A stretch of DNA of 64,000 bases from Lepidostoma basale (taxonomy: Eukaryota > Arthropoda > Insecta > Trichoptera > Lepidostomatidae): contig JAHDVF020001348.1 in assembly GCA_022606425.2 (NCBI GenBank), forward strand, positions 1,059,001 through 1,123,000. Reading direction: 5' to 3'. Below are positions 29,900-40,628 of this stretch, in pieces. Positions within the stretch are counted from its first letter, which is position 1. The number at the start of each line of letters is the position of its first letter. A program made the position numbers and the translations under genes. The notes under the pieces were generated by a model. That model saw only the letters and a program-made list of their open reading frames with translations. It ran no database searches and had not been told where the DNA came from.

Positions 29900-29995
29900 T
29901 CAACTAATCGATTTCGAAAAAGAAGAAACAGTGTGTGAAATAAGCGTGAATGTTGAAATTCTGGAACAAGTGGGTGAATTTGTGTATTTAAGGGG
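29900..29995 (+). mobile_element. RTE-like short fragment
   Basis: Encodes CEISVNVEILEQVGEFVYL, a second copy of the YLGS region of the (GTTA) family. Confidence 0.55.
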
Positions 29996-30164
29996 GATAG
30001 CTACTTTGACGGCCGAAAAAAACGAGTGATTTACGGGATTTTTTTTTTCACCGGGATAATTAAGGAAAATGGGGATCGCGTTTATTATATTTTATTAATT
30101 GTACATTCAATATAGTTTTTTTATTATTATTTTTTTTATTGAAAAATATTTTTCTGTGCACTAC

Positions 30165-30645
30165 TCCAATTTCATCTCTTTCATTTCCAGACCACGACCT
30201 AAATTATTACCATCTTCATTATCAATAATGACCCTTTACCACCAAGTTATCCACCATCAATCAGTTCTTTACCCCTCCCGCAATCAATGCGGATAATAAA
30301 AAATCCTCCCCGATAGCCCTCTACGTAGGTACTCCGCCAAACAAAATGGTCTCTCGCAGGATGCTATATCCTACCACAACTCCATCCAGGCACTACTCCT
30401 CTTATCTTCCCCTCCCTAATACAATCCTAACCCTAACTGGTCCTCCATTCCTTGACAATAATGTAAGACTTTATCATAAACCTTAAATCCCACCTCGCCC
30501 TCTTTCGGAGGGACACTCCGGGCCATACATTTAGCCCCATCATAAAACAACTACCAAATCACATTCCAACAATGTTTCCTACAGACGTAAGAGGAATAGC
30601 CATTAGAGCTGAACCTCTGTAAGCCAGAAGATCTAAGTCCAATTT
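30165..30645 (-). repeat. about 480-bp dispersed module, copy a
   Basis: The reverse complement matches 41930-42420 nearly end to end (CCATTTCCAGACCACGACCT, GACGTAAGAGGAATAGCC). Shorter copies at 33045-33290, 50640-50745 and 57590-57800. Probably an internal or terminal piece of one element family. Confidence 0.7.
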
Positions 30646-30739
30646 AATAGTAACAAAGTTTTCAGCGTTGCTGTAGAGTCTTTCACGAAAGTTCATTATA
30701 ATCTATATGAATGTAGTTATCGTTAAGCGTAGCCGATTT

Positions 30740-30895
30740 TTTTTATTATCTCTCAGTCTATCGCCATTTTATTGTCACGTGAATTCTACACCAGACCAAA
30801 GGCAGTGTGACAATCACACTGCCATCGCCGGGAATCGAACCCGGGACCTTCTGTATGGAAGTCAGAGCCTTACCACTCTGCCACGAAGGTCGACA
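30740..30895 (-). mobile_element. tRNA-derived SINE, copy 3
   Basis: Best-kept B box (GGTTCGATTCCCGGCGATGG on the minus strand) with the A-box region GGCAGAGTGG and the shared body ending GTGACAATAAAATGGCGATA. Confidence 0.7.
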
Positions 30896-31309
30896 ATTTG
30901 AAGTTATAATAATTAGAGTAAAGTTTAGATTGTCATTTGTTTTTTATACAAACGAGAAGTTGACAATTAGTTCATTATGTAAAAAAATAAACTATTTAAT
31001 GTTTTTTTCTTATTATGATAAGTTTATGTAAATAATCAGTTTGAAAGTATAACACTATAAAACAAGAATGGGTGTTTAAACTGAGAGATTGTTTGTTTTC
31101 TTTCCCGCCTTTATTGTTAGAACGTGCTGACGGCTTTAGGACTCATAAATAGGTGTGAACTCGGCACTACACAGCTCTCGGTTTGATGATAGCCAGTACA
31201 GGCGCCGGGACTTTTAATGCCCTTTTCATGTGGGTATTTCTAATAAAGTTGATAGCACTTGAAACATAATTACGAGTATATTGAATAAATATAATAACAT
31301 TTTGTTTTA
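30896..31309. other. intron sequence, no gene
   Basis: AT-rich; nothing recognised. Confidence 0.4.
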
Positions 31310-31740
31310 CAACGCCTTAGAAATGAGATCACTTAGAAGAATGTGCGGGAAAACGTTGAATGATAGAATACCGAACGATGAAATAAATAAAAAATGTAAG
31401 GCAATGACTGCATCATGGATAAATTTTAAAAAGGATCCCTGAGATGGTTTGGACATATGGAACGAATGGATGAGAGTAGAATGGTTAAAAAGTTGTACAC
31501 AAGCAGCGTGAGTGGAAAAAGAAGCCGAGGACGACCGAGGAAAACATGGCATGACCAAATTAATTAATTACTAAAAGGCGGTCATATTCGAAGTCGGAAT
31601 AATCGACGTGCGTGCATGGTACGATGTATGAATGTAGAGGAAGCCCGAGAGGTATGCCAGGATAGAACAATGTGGCGATCCATCCTCTGCCTACCCCTCC
31701 GGGGAAATGGCGCAATGGTTAGTTAGTTAGATGGTTAGTT
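31310..31740 (+). mobile_element. RTE-like (GTTA)-family copy
   Basis: EMRSLRRMCGKTL, RWFGHMERMDESRMVKKLYT, GRPRKTWHDQ and the 3' end GATGG-like GCAATGGTTAGTTAGTTAG. Very close to the copy at 9195. Confidence 0.8.
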
Positions 31741-31799
31741 TTGTTTTACAGTACTTTATTTCACTTAACACAGACTTGCTATATCGACCATCGAAATAT

Positions 31800-32320
31800 A
31801 TCGACTGAAGCAAAGATGGCAGTGAACAATGGAGTTCTAGTCCAGACCCTTATGTATGGAATTGAGGCTTGGAATTGGCAGAATAAGAATATAAGTAGGA
31901 TAAATGTAGAAACGAGGTAAATAAGAAGAATGTGTGGAAAAACAATGTATGATAGAATATCTAATGATAAAGTAATAAAGTAATGTAAGGCGGATGAATG
32001 CGTGATAAATAAAATTAAGATAGGGTCACTAAGATGGTTTGGAGATATGGAACGAATGGATGAGTGAAGATTGGTTAAAAATATATATACAAGTAGTGTG
32101 AATGGGAAAAGAAGTCGAGGAAGGCCAAGGAAGACATGGTATGACCAAATTATTCAATTACTGGAAGGCGGGCATGTTCGAAGTAGGAACAATCGACGAG
32201 CGTGCATGTCACGATGTGTGAATGTAGAAGAAGCGCGAGAATTATGCCAGGATAGAACAATGTGGTGAACCTACCCCTCCGGGGAAACGGCGTGAAGGTT
32301 AGTTAGTTAGTTAATTCAGA
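31800..32320 (+). mobile_element. RTE-like (GTTA)-family copy
   Basis: SSVNGKRSRGRPRKTWYDQI and CVNVEEARELCQDRTMW, tail GAAGGTTAGTTAGTTAG. A subfamily shared with 55360-55835. Confidence 0.8.
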
Positions 32321-32377
32321 CGTGTTTTGGTAACAAGTAACCTTTATCATTGTACACAATTTTATAATTGCTAAGGG

Positions 32378-33562
32378 TTAAAGGGGTATTCTATTGTAGA
32401 AATTAGATATTTTTTATTTTTTGCATATTTTTTAAGGGTTGAGGGTATGATCCTAAGAGAATTTTCTGAAATTCTGAATATTTTCGAAGTTACAGCTATT
32501 TTTGAGGCACCGAAGAAATCGGTCCGGCCGGACGAATTAACGATAGACGGAAGGCAAACTCTGATTACCTTAGAAGAGTCAACATTATGCAAACTCTTTT
32601 GTACCCAATAATCATTAGAAAGTGACTTCATGGAAGGTCGTAAATTGTATGAGGCTGGGATCGTTGGTTGAGAAAATGTAAATATATAACTCCATTAAAC
32701 GACTTTGATCGCGCGAAACTCGACTCCAAACTCAAAACGCGTTTTTCCAAAATTGATCTTTTTCGATACGGTTGACATGATATCTAATGTACCGATTTAC
32801 TTGAAATTTTGCACAGAGCTTCTTTATATATCTGAGTATCGTATGACGTAGGGTTTTTTGAAAAAAAAAAGTTTTTACTATTTAAAAAAAAAAAAATTGA
32901 TAGGGCAAAATGTTATTTTTTTCAAATCGCCGCCATTTAGCGATTTTTTTTCTTCTTCAAAATTTCTCTACGTCATGCGATAACTACATCCTTCTTCTTC
33001 AAAAATCAGAAAAAAATCTCAGATCACTGGAAGGACTGGAATCTTGGATCTTGGATCTTCTGGCTTACAGAGGTTCAGCTCATGTGGCTATTCCTCTTAC
33101 GTCTGATGGGAACATTGTTGGAAGGTGATTTGGTGGGTTGTTAGTTTATGCGGGGGCATTATTTGTGTGGCCCGGAGTGTTCCTCTGAAGGAGGATCGAT
33201 TTTGGGCGCTTGTGGCAGCTGGAGGTTTTTGGGTCGTAATTTGAGAGGTCTTTTATTGTGGGGTTAGGATGTGAAGGGAGCCCTTTGTAAAAACGTTCGG
33301 TAAGTTTCAGAATGAATTCATCTATCGTCGGGATTCCCGATTCTAGATGTCAACCAAGACGTACCATTTTTTTGTTTGCCCACTTAGCCCGTGTGCACCT
33401 TTTTGGATTACTGATTTTTGTTTATAATAAATAGTATTTTTTATATTGAGGAAATATCAGTAAATAATTTATGAAGAAATTGATGCTAAAAATATTTATT
33501 GTTTTTTTTATAACGCCCGAAAAAATACCTAAAATTCGGGCGTTTAGACTATGCCCCCTTAA
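32378..33562. mobile_element. TTAA-flanked DNA element candidate
   Basis: TTAA occurs at both borders with inverted ends AGGGGTATTCTA and (reverse) GGGGGCATAGTCTA. The first about 260 bp match 62475-62735 in reverse, where the end is also beside TTAA. TTAA duplication is typical of piggyBac-type elements. No transposase is present, and a copy of the 480-bp module lies inside (33045-33290). Confidence 0.45.
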
Positions 33563-33979
33563 GAGTATGGCGGTCCATCCTCTAAGCCTATCTTTCTAGT
33601 GAAACGTGATGATGAACAGAAATACGTAAAAATGTGTATTCTTCCTTTTCTACTTAACTGTGATTTATTTTAAAAATGTGGTAAAAATAAACCAATCTCC
33701 CCTACATGTAAATGGAATTACATAATCATATTGATAAAACATTCGGTTTATAGTTAAGTGTTTACAATGCATTTTAGTAGTGAGCGCGTCAAGTTTAAGG
33801 TCAGAATGATTTTGAAATTCAGCCCTTTAATAGCGTGACCGATGGAATGGTGGTTATGAATAGATTTAACTATTTTGAGATGAGGTATTCAGAACGTAAA
33901 TTGTATTTTTACTAAGGAGAACGATAGGATATGTTTTTATGTCTATTAAAAATGTTATATTTTAACTGAATTATTAAAT
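33563..33979. other. intron sequence, no gene
   Basis: AT-rich; nothing recognised. Confidence 0.4.
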
Positions 33980-33994
33980 TGCTACGTAATTCAA

Positions 33995-34060
33995 ATGATT
34001 AAAAAATATTTAAAATGCCCTAGCTAGGCGAAATATGTCACTTCCATTTAAAAATGAAAC
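33995..34060 (+). repeat. PLE-type terminal repeat fragment, family 5
   Basis: AAAATGCCCTAGCTAGGCGA then AATATGTCACTTCC: the stem II and stem III region of a family 5 hammerhead-like core. Confidence 0.45.
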
Positions 34061-34149
34061 TAAACAACTAATGACAAAGTAAGGTTTCATCAATTTTAAA
34101 TATTCTCGTTTATTGTGATTCGGACAATTGTGTATAATTCCAAATTAAG

Positions 34150-34600
34150 TATTTAACTAACCTACTAACCATCACGCCGTCTCTCCGAAGGGGTAGGCAG
34201 AAATAATGGACTGCCACACTTTTCTTTCGTGACATACTTCTCTCGCTACCTCAACCTTCATTTCTCTGACTCCTCACGTGACCGAATCAAATATTTGATT
34301 TATTTTATCGTGCCACGTTTTCCTCGGTCTTACTCTATTTCTAGTTCCATTTACATCGTTAACGTATATTTTTTTTACCATTCTTTCATCATTCATTCTT
34401 TCCATGTGTCCAAACCATCTTAACGATCCTTTCATTATTTTGTTCATAACACCATCATTCGCACCGCATCACTTCGTATATTTTCATTCGATGCACGCAC
34501 GTCAATTTCTCCGACTGCTCACGTGACCGACGTCCAATATTTGATTTATTTGATCGTGCCACGTTTTCCTCGGTCGTCCTCTGTTTCTAGTTCCATGTAC
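34150..34600 (-). mobile_element. RTE-like (GTTA)-family fragments
   Basis: 3' end at 34150 (TAACTAACCTACTAACCATC), with the RWFGH and NRRPRKTWHD regions on the minus strand, and a second partial copy from about 34490. Confidence 0.7.
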
Positions 34601-34735
34601 ATTTTAGATATTCAATTACAATCTATCAAGACTCTCTCATAAACAATAATAAAAGGTATTTTTATTCGTTTATGTGTTTAATAATGTGGAAATGGGCATT
34701 TAAAAAAAAAATTATATTTTACAGTCTCATGTAAT

Positions 34736-34958
34736 GTCGTGTTTGATAAGACTCAGCCAATGACAAGGCAAAACATATAAAAATCGTCGCTCCTATAAAA
34801 TATAATAAAATTTCTAGAAAACACACATTTTCCTCAATTCAACGGAAAATCCGGTTTACTACAATATAATACTTAATGGGAAGAACACACAGGAGTATTT
34901 TAAACATATTTTTATAAAGTAGCGAGAGTGCGACGTAAATAGTTGTATGGCGCTTCGC
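34736..34958. repeat. direct repeat, copy 1
   Basis: About 222 bp nearly identical to 35083-35304, offset 347 bp, sharing CGGTTTACTACAATATAATA and GCGAGAGTGCGACGTAAATA. It contains a worn family 5 terminal-repeat segment (TATAATAAAATTTCTAGAAA). Confidence 0.8.
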
Positions 34959-35082
34959 TTACTTTTCGAATGATAAAATCCGACTAACAATTGCGTTTCT
35001 CATTCTCGCGAATGCATTTGTATTAAGCGAGAGTGAGACGTTAAGAGATAGGGTTTCAGTCACGTGCAACAGGTTCGAATGT

Positions 35083-35304
35083 GTTCTTGTTTGTTAAGAC
35101 ACAATCCATGACAAGAAAAAACATATAAAAATAGTCGCTCCTATAAAATATGATAAAATTTGTAGAAAACACACATTTTCCTCAATTCAATGAAACATCC
35201 GGTTTACTACAATATAATACTTAATGGGAAGAACACACAGGAGTATTTTATTTAATTTTTTTAAAGTTGCGAGAGTGCGACGTAAATAGTTGTATGGCTC
35301 CATT
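35083..35304. repeat. direct repeat, copy 2
   Basis: Second unit of the pair described at 34736. Tandem arrangement of terminal repeats is common for Penelope-like elements. Confidence 0.8.
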
Positions 35305-35654
35305 ATTTCATATTTGCCACATTTAGTTATCTACGCACGAAATACATAATGAATTTAAGACGATTGAACCTAAGATAACCGTAATGTTTCTTCCAAACAG
35401 TAAATATGTTATATCAGCTCGCATTGTTAATTTGCTCCATCGTGTACCGTATTAATTCTTCAAGTACGAGATAATGGGTGCTGCGTAGGGCTTCGTAATT
35501 ATAGCGCACAGTGGCTCGTAATTACCGTTAACCTGGTCAATAATAATATATCTCACTTTCATAAAAAAAAAATTAAAAAAATTTACGTGCAACATGCATA
35601 CAAAGAAATCAAAGGTCTATATTACTTTTAGTATTAATACCGTTCTATATTTGT
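35305..35654. other. intron sequence, no gene
   Basis: AT-rich; nothing recognised. Confidence 0.4.
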
Positions 35655-35760
35655 TAGATTTTCAAAATCAGACAGACTGGTCTTTCGGTGTCAGCGAGCC
35701 TGGCGAAACCGGTCGCTGTCGAAATACAGACAAAAGTGGAAGCAGTTAAAAACAATTGTA
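35655..35760 (+). repeat. solo hammerhead-like repeat, family 3
   Basis: Keeps GTCAGCGAGCCTGGCGAAAC and CGGTCGCTGTC with TGGAAGCAGTTAAAAAC after it, but the CUGUCGA region is mutated (CUUUCGG). Confidence 0.5.
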
Positions 35761-35849
35761 CATAAATAATTTAACAAGTATAATTTCAAAAGAATTTCTT
35801 TGTAATATTAGACCCGCGTTTTATACTAATATTAATTTAGGTCAACTAA

Positions 35850-36165
35850 AACTAACTAACTAACTAACCATCACGCCATTTCTCCGGAGGGGTAGGCAGA
35901 GAGGATGGATCGCCACAATGCTCTGTTCTGGCATACCTCTCGGGATTCCTCTACATTAATACATCGTACCATGCAAGCACGCCGATTATTCCGACTTCGA
36001 ATGTGACCGCCTTTTAGTAATTGATTAATTTGGTCATGCCATGTTTTCCTCGGTCGTCCTCGGCTTCTTTTTCTACTCACGCTGCTTGTGTACAACTTTT
36101 TAACCATTCTACTCTCATCCATTTGTTCCATATATCCAAACCATCTCTGGGATTTAGGGATCCTA
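35850..36165 (-). mobile_element. RTE-like (GTTA)-family copy
   Basis: An 86-codon open frame from MEQMDESRMVKKLYTSSVSR to WRSILSAYPSGEMA, with (GTTA)n reading outward at 35850-35865. Confidence 0.8.
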
Positions 36166-36234
36166 GAATATTAGATTAGAGGGATAGGTAAACTATTAAT
36201 AAATAATAAAGATAAACAAAATAAACTAATCCAA

Positions 36235-36480
36235 TCGGGATTTTACAAATTAAAATGCAATGATTGGTCATCTTTCTACATAGGTAAAACAACGCGAAAT
36301 TTTAAATTAAGAATTAAAGAACACTTAAGATGCTTATCTAATAATAAATTTTCGGAATTTGCAAATCATCTTATTGAAAGAGATCATTCGTTTAACAAAG
36401 ATAACGGCGTTGAAATTTTACACATTAATAATAGAAATATATAACTTTACATAATCTAGAAAATTTGGAAATCAAAAAGC
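36235..36480 (+). mobile_element. Penelope-like element GIY-YIG endonuclease fragment
   Basis: Reads GFYKLKCNDWSSFYIGKTTR, NFKLRIKEHLRCLSNNKFSE and FANHLIERDHSF to a TAA at 36442-36444, then a frameshifted EIKK region. The G-x-Y...YIG-K-T-x-R-x-x-x-x-R-x-x-EH pattern is the GIY-YIG nuclease domain at the C-terminus of PLE proteins; here the GIY is GFY and one CxxC cysteine is Trp. Confidence 0.78.
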
Positions 36481-36627
36481 CAACCAACTAACTTAACTTT
36501 TAGTCCCTTCATTGATGTATTTCCCCTTCCCCTGTCTCATAATTCCAAGTAAACAACAATTTACCCCGCCGCTAAATTTAACTTCCCACCCCCCTCCACC
36601 TTTTCACTCGTCATTTTGTAAAACAAA

Positions 36628-36815
36628 CAAACCATCACGCCGTTTCCCCGCAGGGGTAGGCAGAGAGAATGGATCGCCACACTATATCCTGACATACCCC
36701 TCTAACTTCCTCCGCACTCATACAGCGAGTCGTACACGCACGTTGATTCTTCCGACTTCTAACGTGACCAACCTTTAAAATTTGATTAATTTGGTCATGC
36801 CATGTTTTCCGTGGC
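36628..36815 (-). mobile_element. RTE-like (GTTA)-family 3' end
   Basis: Minus strand: RKTWHDQINQILKVGHVRSR, TRCMSAEEVRGVCQD and WRSILSAYPCGETA. No (GTTA)n tail; the flank is ACAAACAAACC. Confidence 0.75.
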
Positions 36816-36819
36816 CACA

Positions 36820-37360
36820 CAACTCTTGGAAGAGTTTTTGCCTTCTTGATGATTTTCCTCCAAGCTCCTCGATCCTACGCCTTTTGCTCCCAGAACTCCG
36901 ATTCGCCCAATCTAGCCAGATCAGCCTGAACATTATCCATTAGGCGCTGTCTAGGCCTTCCAAGAGGTCTTACTCCGGTTGGTCTAGATGCGTTCTGGGT
37001 CTTAATTGCTCTGGTCTCTCCGGCTCGGTATACGTGCCCAATCCATGCTAAGCGACCAGCTCTCACGGTGCTCATTACGAGGGGATGGATGGACGGATCT
37101 CTTGGTTGGTCCTATGCTTCCAAGTTCCCGCTGCAGCACTGGGTCTGGGTCGCAGGATCATTCTCAGTATCCTATTATCAAACCAGTAGATTCTTTGTTG
37201 TTTTTTTAGAGTCATTGTCCACGACTCAAAACCATATGTCACCACTGGCTTGGATGATGGTATTATAAATGCGCAGCTTAGTTTTTCTGGATAGAAGCTT
37301 GGTCTTGAGGAACGTCCTCAAGTAGGCTGCAGCTCGTAGGTCTTTTATATGCATCTAATA
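36820..37360 (-). mobile_element. LINE C-terminal fragment, type E
   Basis: Minus strand: VRAGRLAWIGHVYRAGETRA, RPLGRPRQRLMDNVQADLAR and DRGAWRKIIKKAK. Abuts the previous element exactly where the RTE-like copy stops, suggesting insertion of one beside the other. Confidence 0.75.
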
Positions 37361-37394
37361 TTTAAGAGTTGCGTTTCGAATACCAAATTAAAAC

Positions 37395-37790
37395 TAATGG
37401 TTTATGAGAATATGGGGTCCAGTGCAGGGCGGACACCACAATCACAAAAAACGCGCTGACTGTGTCAGAAATAAAAAAAGGCTCAGAATTATATCTGGAA
37501 GGACACTGCAAGAGAGGATAATGAATACACGGATAAGGGAGATATGTGAGGTCGAGGATGTCGTTAGGTGGGGAAGGCAATGGAGAAGATACTGGTATGC
37601 ACACGTGAGGAGAATGGATCCATCCAGACTCCGCTTCATTTTGTAATACAGCCAGCCCCATGGTAGATGGCCCCCGGGCAGACCACCAATGAGATGGATC
37701 GACAGCTGGGAGTCGACTTCGCAGGAGGCCAATTCCTCTTAAGAAACTGGCCACTAGACCTACACTGGCAATAAGAAGAAGAAGATGAAG
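37395..37790 (+). mobile_element. LINE C-terminal fragment, type B with (GAA)n tail
   Basis: RIISGRTLQERIMNTRIREI, CEVEDVVRWGRQWRRYWYAH, VRRMDPSRL and GRPPMRWIDSWES, ending AAGAAGAAGAAGATG. Confidence 0.78.
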
Positions 37791-38234
37791 TTTAAGAGTA
37801 AAATCCTAACAATTTGTTACAAAGCTTAACGCAAAGATGGCTTGCCTTGTTATTCTCGACTTCGAATAACGTGCGTATTCAGTTACATCAGGTATCCACT
37901 TTAACGAAATGCAGTTTTTTTAACGTACTATTGACCTAAGATACCGTTAGTCCGGGGTCAAGAATTCCATTCATCTCTGAATGATCCCAGATTAGCATCC
38001 GCTGGACCGCTAAACTGTGACACATGGCATGCGTACTGTTTACGATCCAAAGTACAATGCAGGCGCCTATGTATTGTGTCATAATACTTTCATTAATTGG
38101 AATAATTACATATTATTTGAGTTACGCCGGGAACAATGTCCAATTCCGGTATACAGTGGATCAAAATTAGTATGAAAGTTCGGTAAAATACGATACAAAA
38201 ACGGTGATGAATAAAGCATTGTATGAATTTGAAC
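37791..38234. other. intron sequence, no gene
   Basis: Nothing recognised. Confidence 0.4.
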
Positions 38235-38990
38235 AACAACAAACCATAACGCCGTTTCTCCGCAGGGGTAGGCAGAGAGAATGGACCGCCACACTACTCT
38301 ATTCTGGCACACCTCTCTAGATTCCTCCACATTCATACATCGAGTCATACAGGCACGTCGATTCTTCCGGCTTCTGATATGACCAACCTTTAATATTTGA
38401 TTAATTTAGTCATACCATGTTTTCCTCGGTCTACCTCGACTCCTTACTCCATTTACATCGTTAACGTATACTTTTTTAACCATTCTTTCTTCACCCATGC
38501 GCTCCATATGTCCGAACCAACGCAGCGAACCTTTCATAATTTTGTTCATAATACCTTCTTTCGCTCTACATTCCTTCCTAATATCAGCATTTGAGAATAT
38601 GAATTTGAATATCTAACTAACTAACCATCACGCCGTCTCCCCGAAGGGGTAGGCAGAAATAATGGACTACCACACTTTTCTTTCCTGATATACTTCTCTC
38701 GCTTCCTCTACGTTCATACATCTTGTCATGCACGCACGTCGATTTCTCCGACTCCTCACGTGACCGACATTCAATGTTTGATTGATTTCATCGTGCCACG
38801 TTTTCCTCGGTCTTCCTCTTTTTCTGTACATCGTTAACATATATTTTTTTTACCATTCTTTCTTCATTGATTCTTTTCATATGTCCAAACCATCTTAATG
38901 ATCCTTTCATTATTTTGTTCATAACACAATCATTCGCACCGCATTCACTTCTTATATTTTCATTCGACACTCCAGATTATCCACACACAT
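38235..38990 (-). mobile_element. two RTE-like (GTTA)-family fragments in series
   Basis: 3' ends at 38235 (AACAACAACAAACCATAACG) and 38615 (CTAACTAACTAACCATCACG). The second encodes NIRSECGANDCVMNKIMKGS and LRWFGHMKRINEERMVKKIY. Confidence 0.75.
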
Positions 38991-39047
38991 TTGAATTTCG
39001 AATTCAAATATATTCCCGATCCTTCCTATTTATTATTTTACTAGCTG

Positions 39048-39195
39048 ACCCGATGAACTTCGTACCGCCTCAGAATCAATAAATGTTGTGTTAACTTATT
39101 AGCTAAATTTAATTCACCTTTTTATTGAATTACAATTAATACTTAAAATTAATTAAGTTCATTAAATGTGCAAAAGTCAAAATTAAAATTATTAA
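39048..39195 (+). repeat. dispersed repeat, copy 2
   Basis: Head CTAGCTGACCCGATGAACTT and the following AT-rich sequence match 1866-2010. Confidence 0.55.
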
Positions 39196-39325
39196 TTACA
39201 ATGGAATATAATTCACGTGGAAGCATGCATTAATACTTAAAATGAATTATAAATTGTTAATTAAAAACTTTGTTTTATGAATCACAATTGTATTTTTATT
39301 TTTTCGCGACAATTTATTCAACCAA

Positions 39326-39540
39326 TGTGGAATCTACCAGATTAATTGTGAGGATTGTGATGCCGTGTATATTGGAAAGACGGGTCGATCATTTTGAAGA
39401 GGTTATATGACCACAAAATTTAATACAAAAACAGAAACATCTTTTCGGAAATGGTGAACCATTGTGTGAATTTTGACCATCATTTCAATTCCAAAAACAC
39501 GTTTTTTTTGCATATAGCAAACAATTTAAAAAAAAATTAA
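39326..39540 (+). mobile_element. Penelope-like element GIY-YIG fragment, second family
   Basis: CGIYQINCEDCDAVYIGKTG then RSF, a stop, and in another frame MVNHCVNFDHHFNSKNTFFL HIAN. Intact GIY, YIG and the CxxC pair of PLE-type GIY-YIG domains. Frameshifted and truncated. Confidence 0.75.
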
Positions 39541-40097
39541 TGCTTCACTTCCATACGTAAGAGTTGGTACAAAAACACCATTGTGCACACCTTTCAAATA
39601 ATGCGCCGTCCAATAATGATTTGTTATTCTGCCGACCGGTTATGCAGACACTTTTTTTGGTCCACCAAGCGGTTTAAATAGACTATTTACCTACAAGATT
39701 GCACGCTGAATCTTAATTTCGCATCCTCGTTTTTTCTTAGTGCAAACACATCACATACCTGAGACTACATTCAAATAGAGCTCTATACGCGTGTTTTTTT
39801 TTATAGGTATACTCATATTAACTAATTCATTACCTGCCATGGTAATAACTATAGTCATTAGTCTCTTATTATAACGATCATTTATTTAACTAATGAAATG
39901 GTATTATTTTTATTACCTTCACAAAGGTGTTATTGTGTTTATTTATTTTCTAATAATTGGTAGTTGTGATGTGGTTCGGTTGTGCAAATGAAAGTTATTT
40001 ATTTTTGGTACAGACACAAATGGAAGAGGTATACAATAAGTAATAGGTAAGATAATCAAATGATTTTACTGAAATCTCTTGATGGAAGTTCATTTTA
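39541..40097. other. intron sequence, no gene
   Basis: AT-rich. At 39545-39600 a short (GTTA)-family piece (the reverse of VPTLTYGSE) is visible. Confidence 0.4.
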
Positions 40098-40155
40098 AAT
40101 AATAATTAAATAAAACGATGTTTTTTAACTACTTCCACTTTTGTCTTTATTTAGA

Positions 40156-40196
40156 CAGCGACCGGTTTCGCCAGGCTCGCTGGCATCGACAGACTG
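40156..40196 (-). ncRNA. hammerhead-like motif, family 3, left arm
   Basis: Same structure as 40532-40572, on the opposite strand. Confidence 0.42.
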
Positions 40197-40531
40197 GTTT
40201 TATTATCTCTTACATATTCTCTTACATATATTTATATGGTAATTTTGTTTTAATTATTACTGAATTTAAATATTATATGTTATAGTTCTTGGTCCGTAAG
40301 GTTGGCCTCGCCTTATTCGGTTTTCCCCATCCATGTAGCTGCTAGGGTCTGGAATCAATCAAAAAATTAAAACCCATTGTATTAAATACGAACTTCCAAG
40401 AATACCTGTAATACCAATAGTTAAATTCAGAAAAATTTTACATAAATATTTGAAGATTATTTTTGTATAGAATCACGTTTACCACCCCTGATCTGTATGT
40501 GTATAAAGGACTAAGTTTACAATAGTGTTAC

Positions 40532-40572
40532 CAGTCTGTCGATGCCAGCGAGCCTGGCGAAACCGGTCGCTG
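40532..40572 (+). ncRNA. hammerhead-like motif, family 3, right arm
   Basis: Stem I CAGU/GCUG (one G-U), core CUGUCGA (A6 changed to U), spacer U, stem II GCCAG-CGAGC-CUGGC, GAAA, palindromic stem III ACCGGU, C17. Fits a dimeric hammerhead except at A6. Confidence 0.45.
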
Positions 40573-40628
40573 TCTAAATAAAGACAAAAATGGAAGTAGT
40601 TAAAAAACATCGTTTTATTTAATTATTA

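Larger units (their letters stand above)
40098..40625. repeat. fold-back element, about 100-bp inverted arms (family 3)
   Basis: Left arm (40098-40200) and right arm (40530-40625) are near-perfect inverted copies, both with ATCGTTTTATTTAATTATT at the outside and GACAGCGACCGGTTTCGCCA inside. The 330-bp centre has no coding sequence. Confidence 0.85.

Noticed and set aside
34736..35304. CRISPR-like or satellite array
   Set aside because: Only two long direct repeats, no short regular repeats or spacers; the context is eukaryotic.
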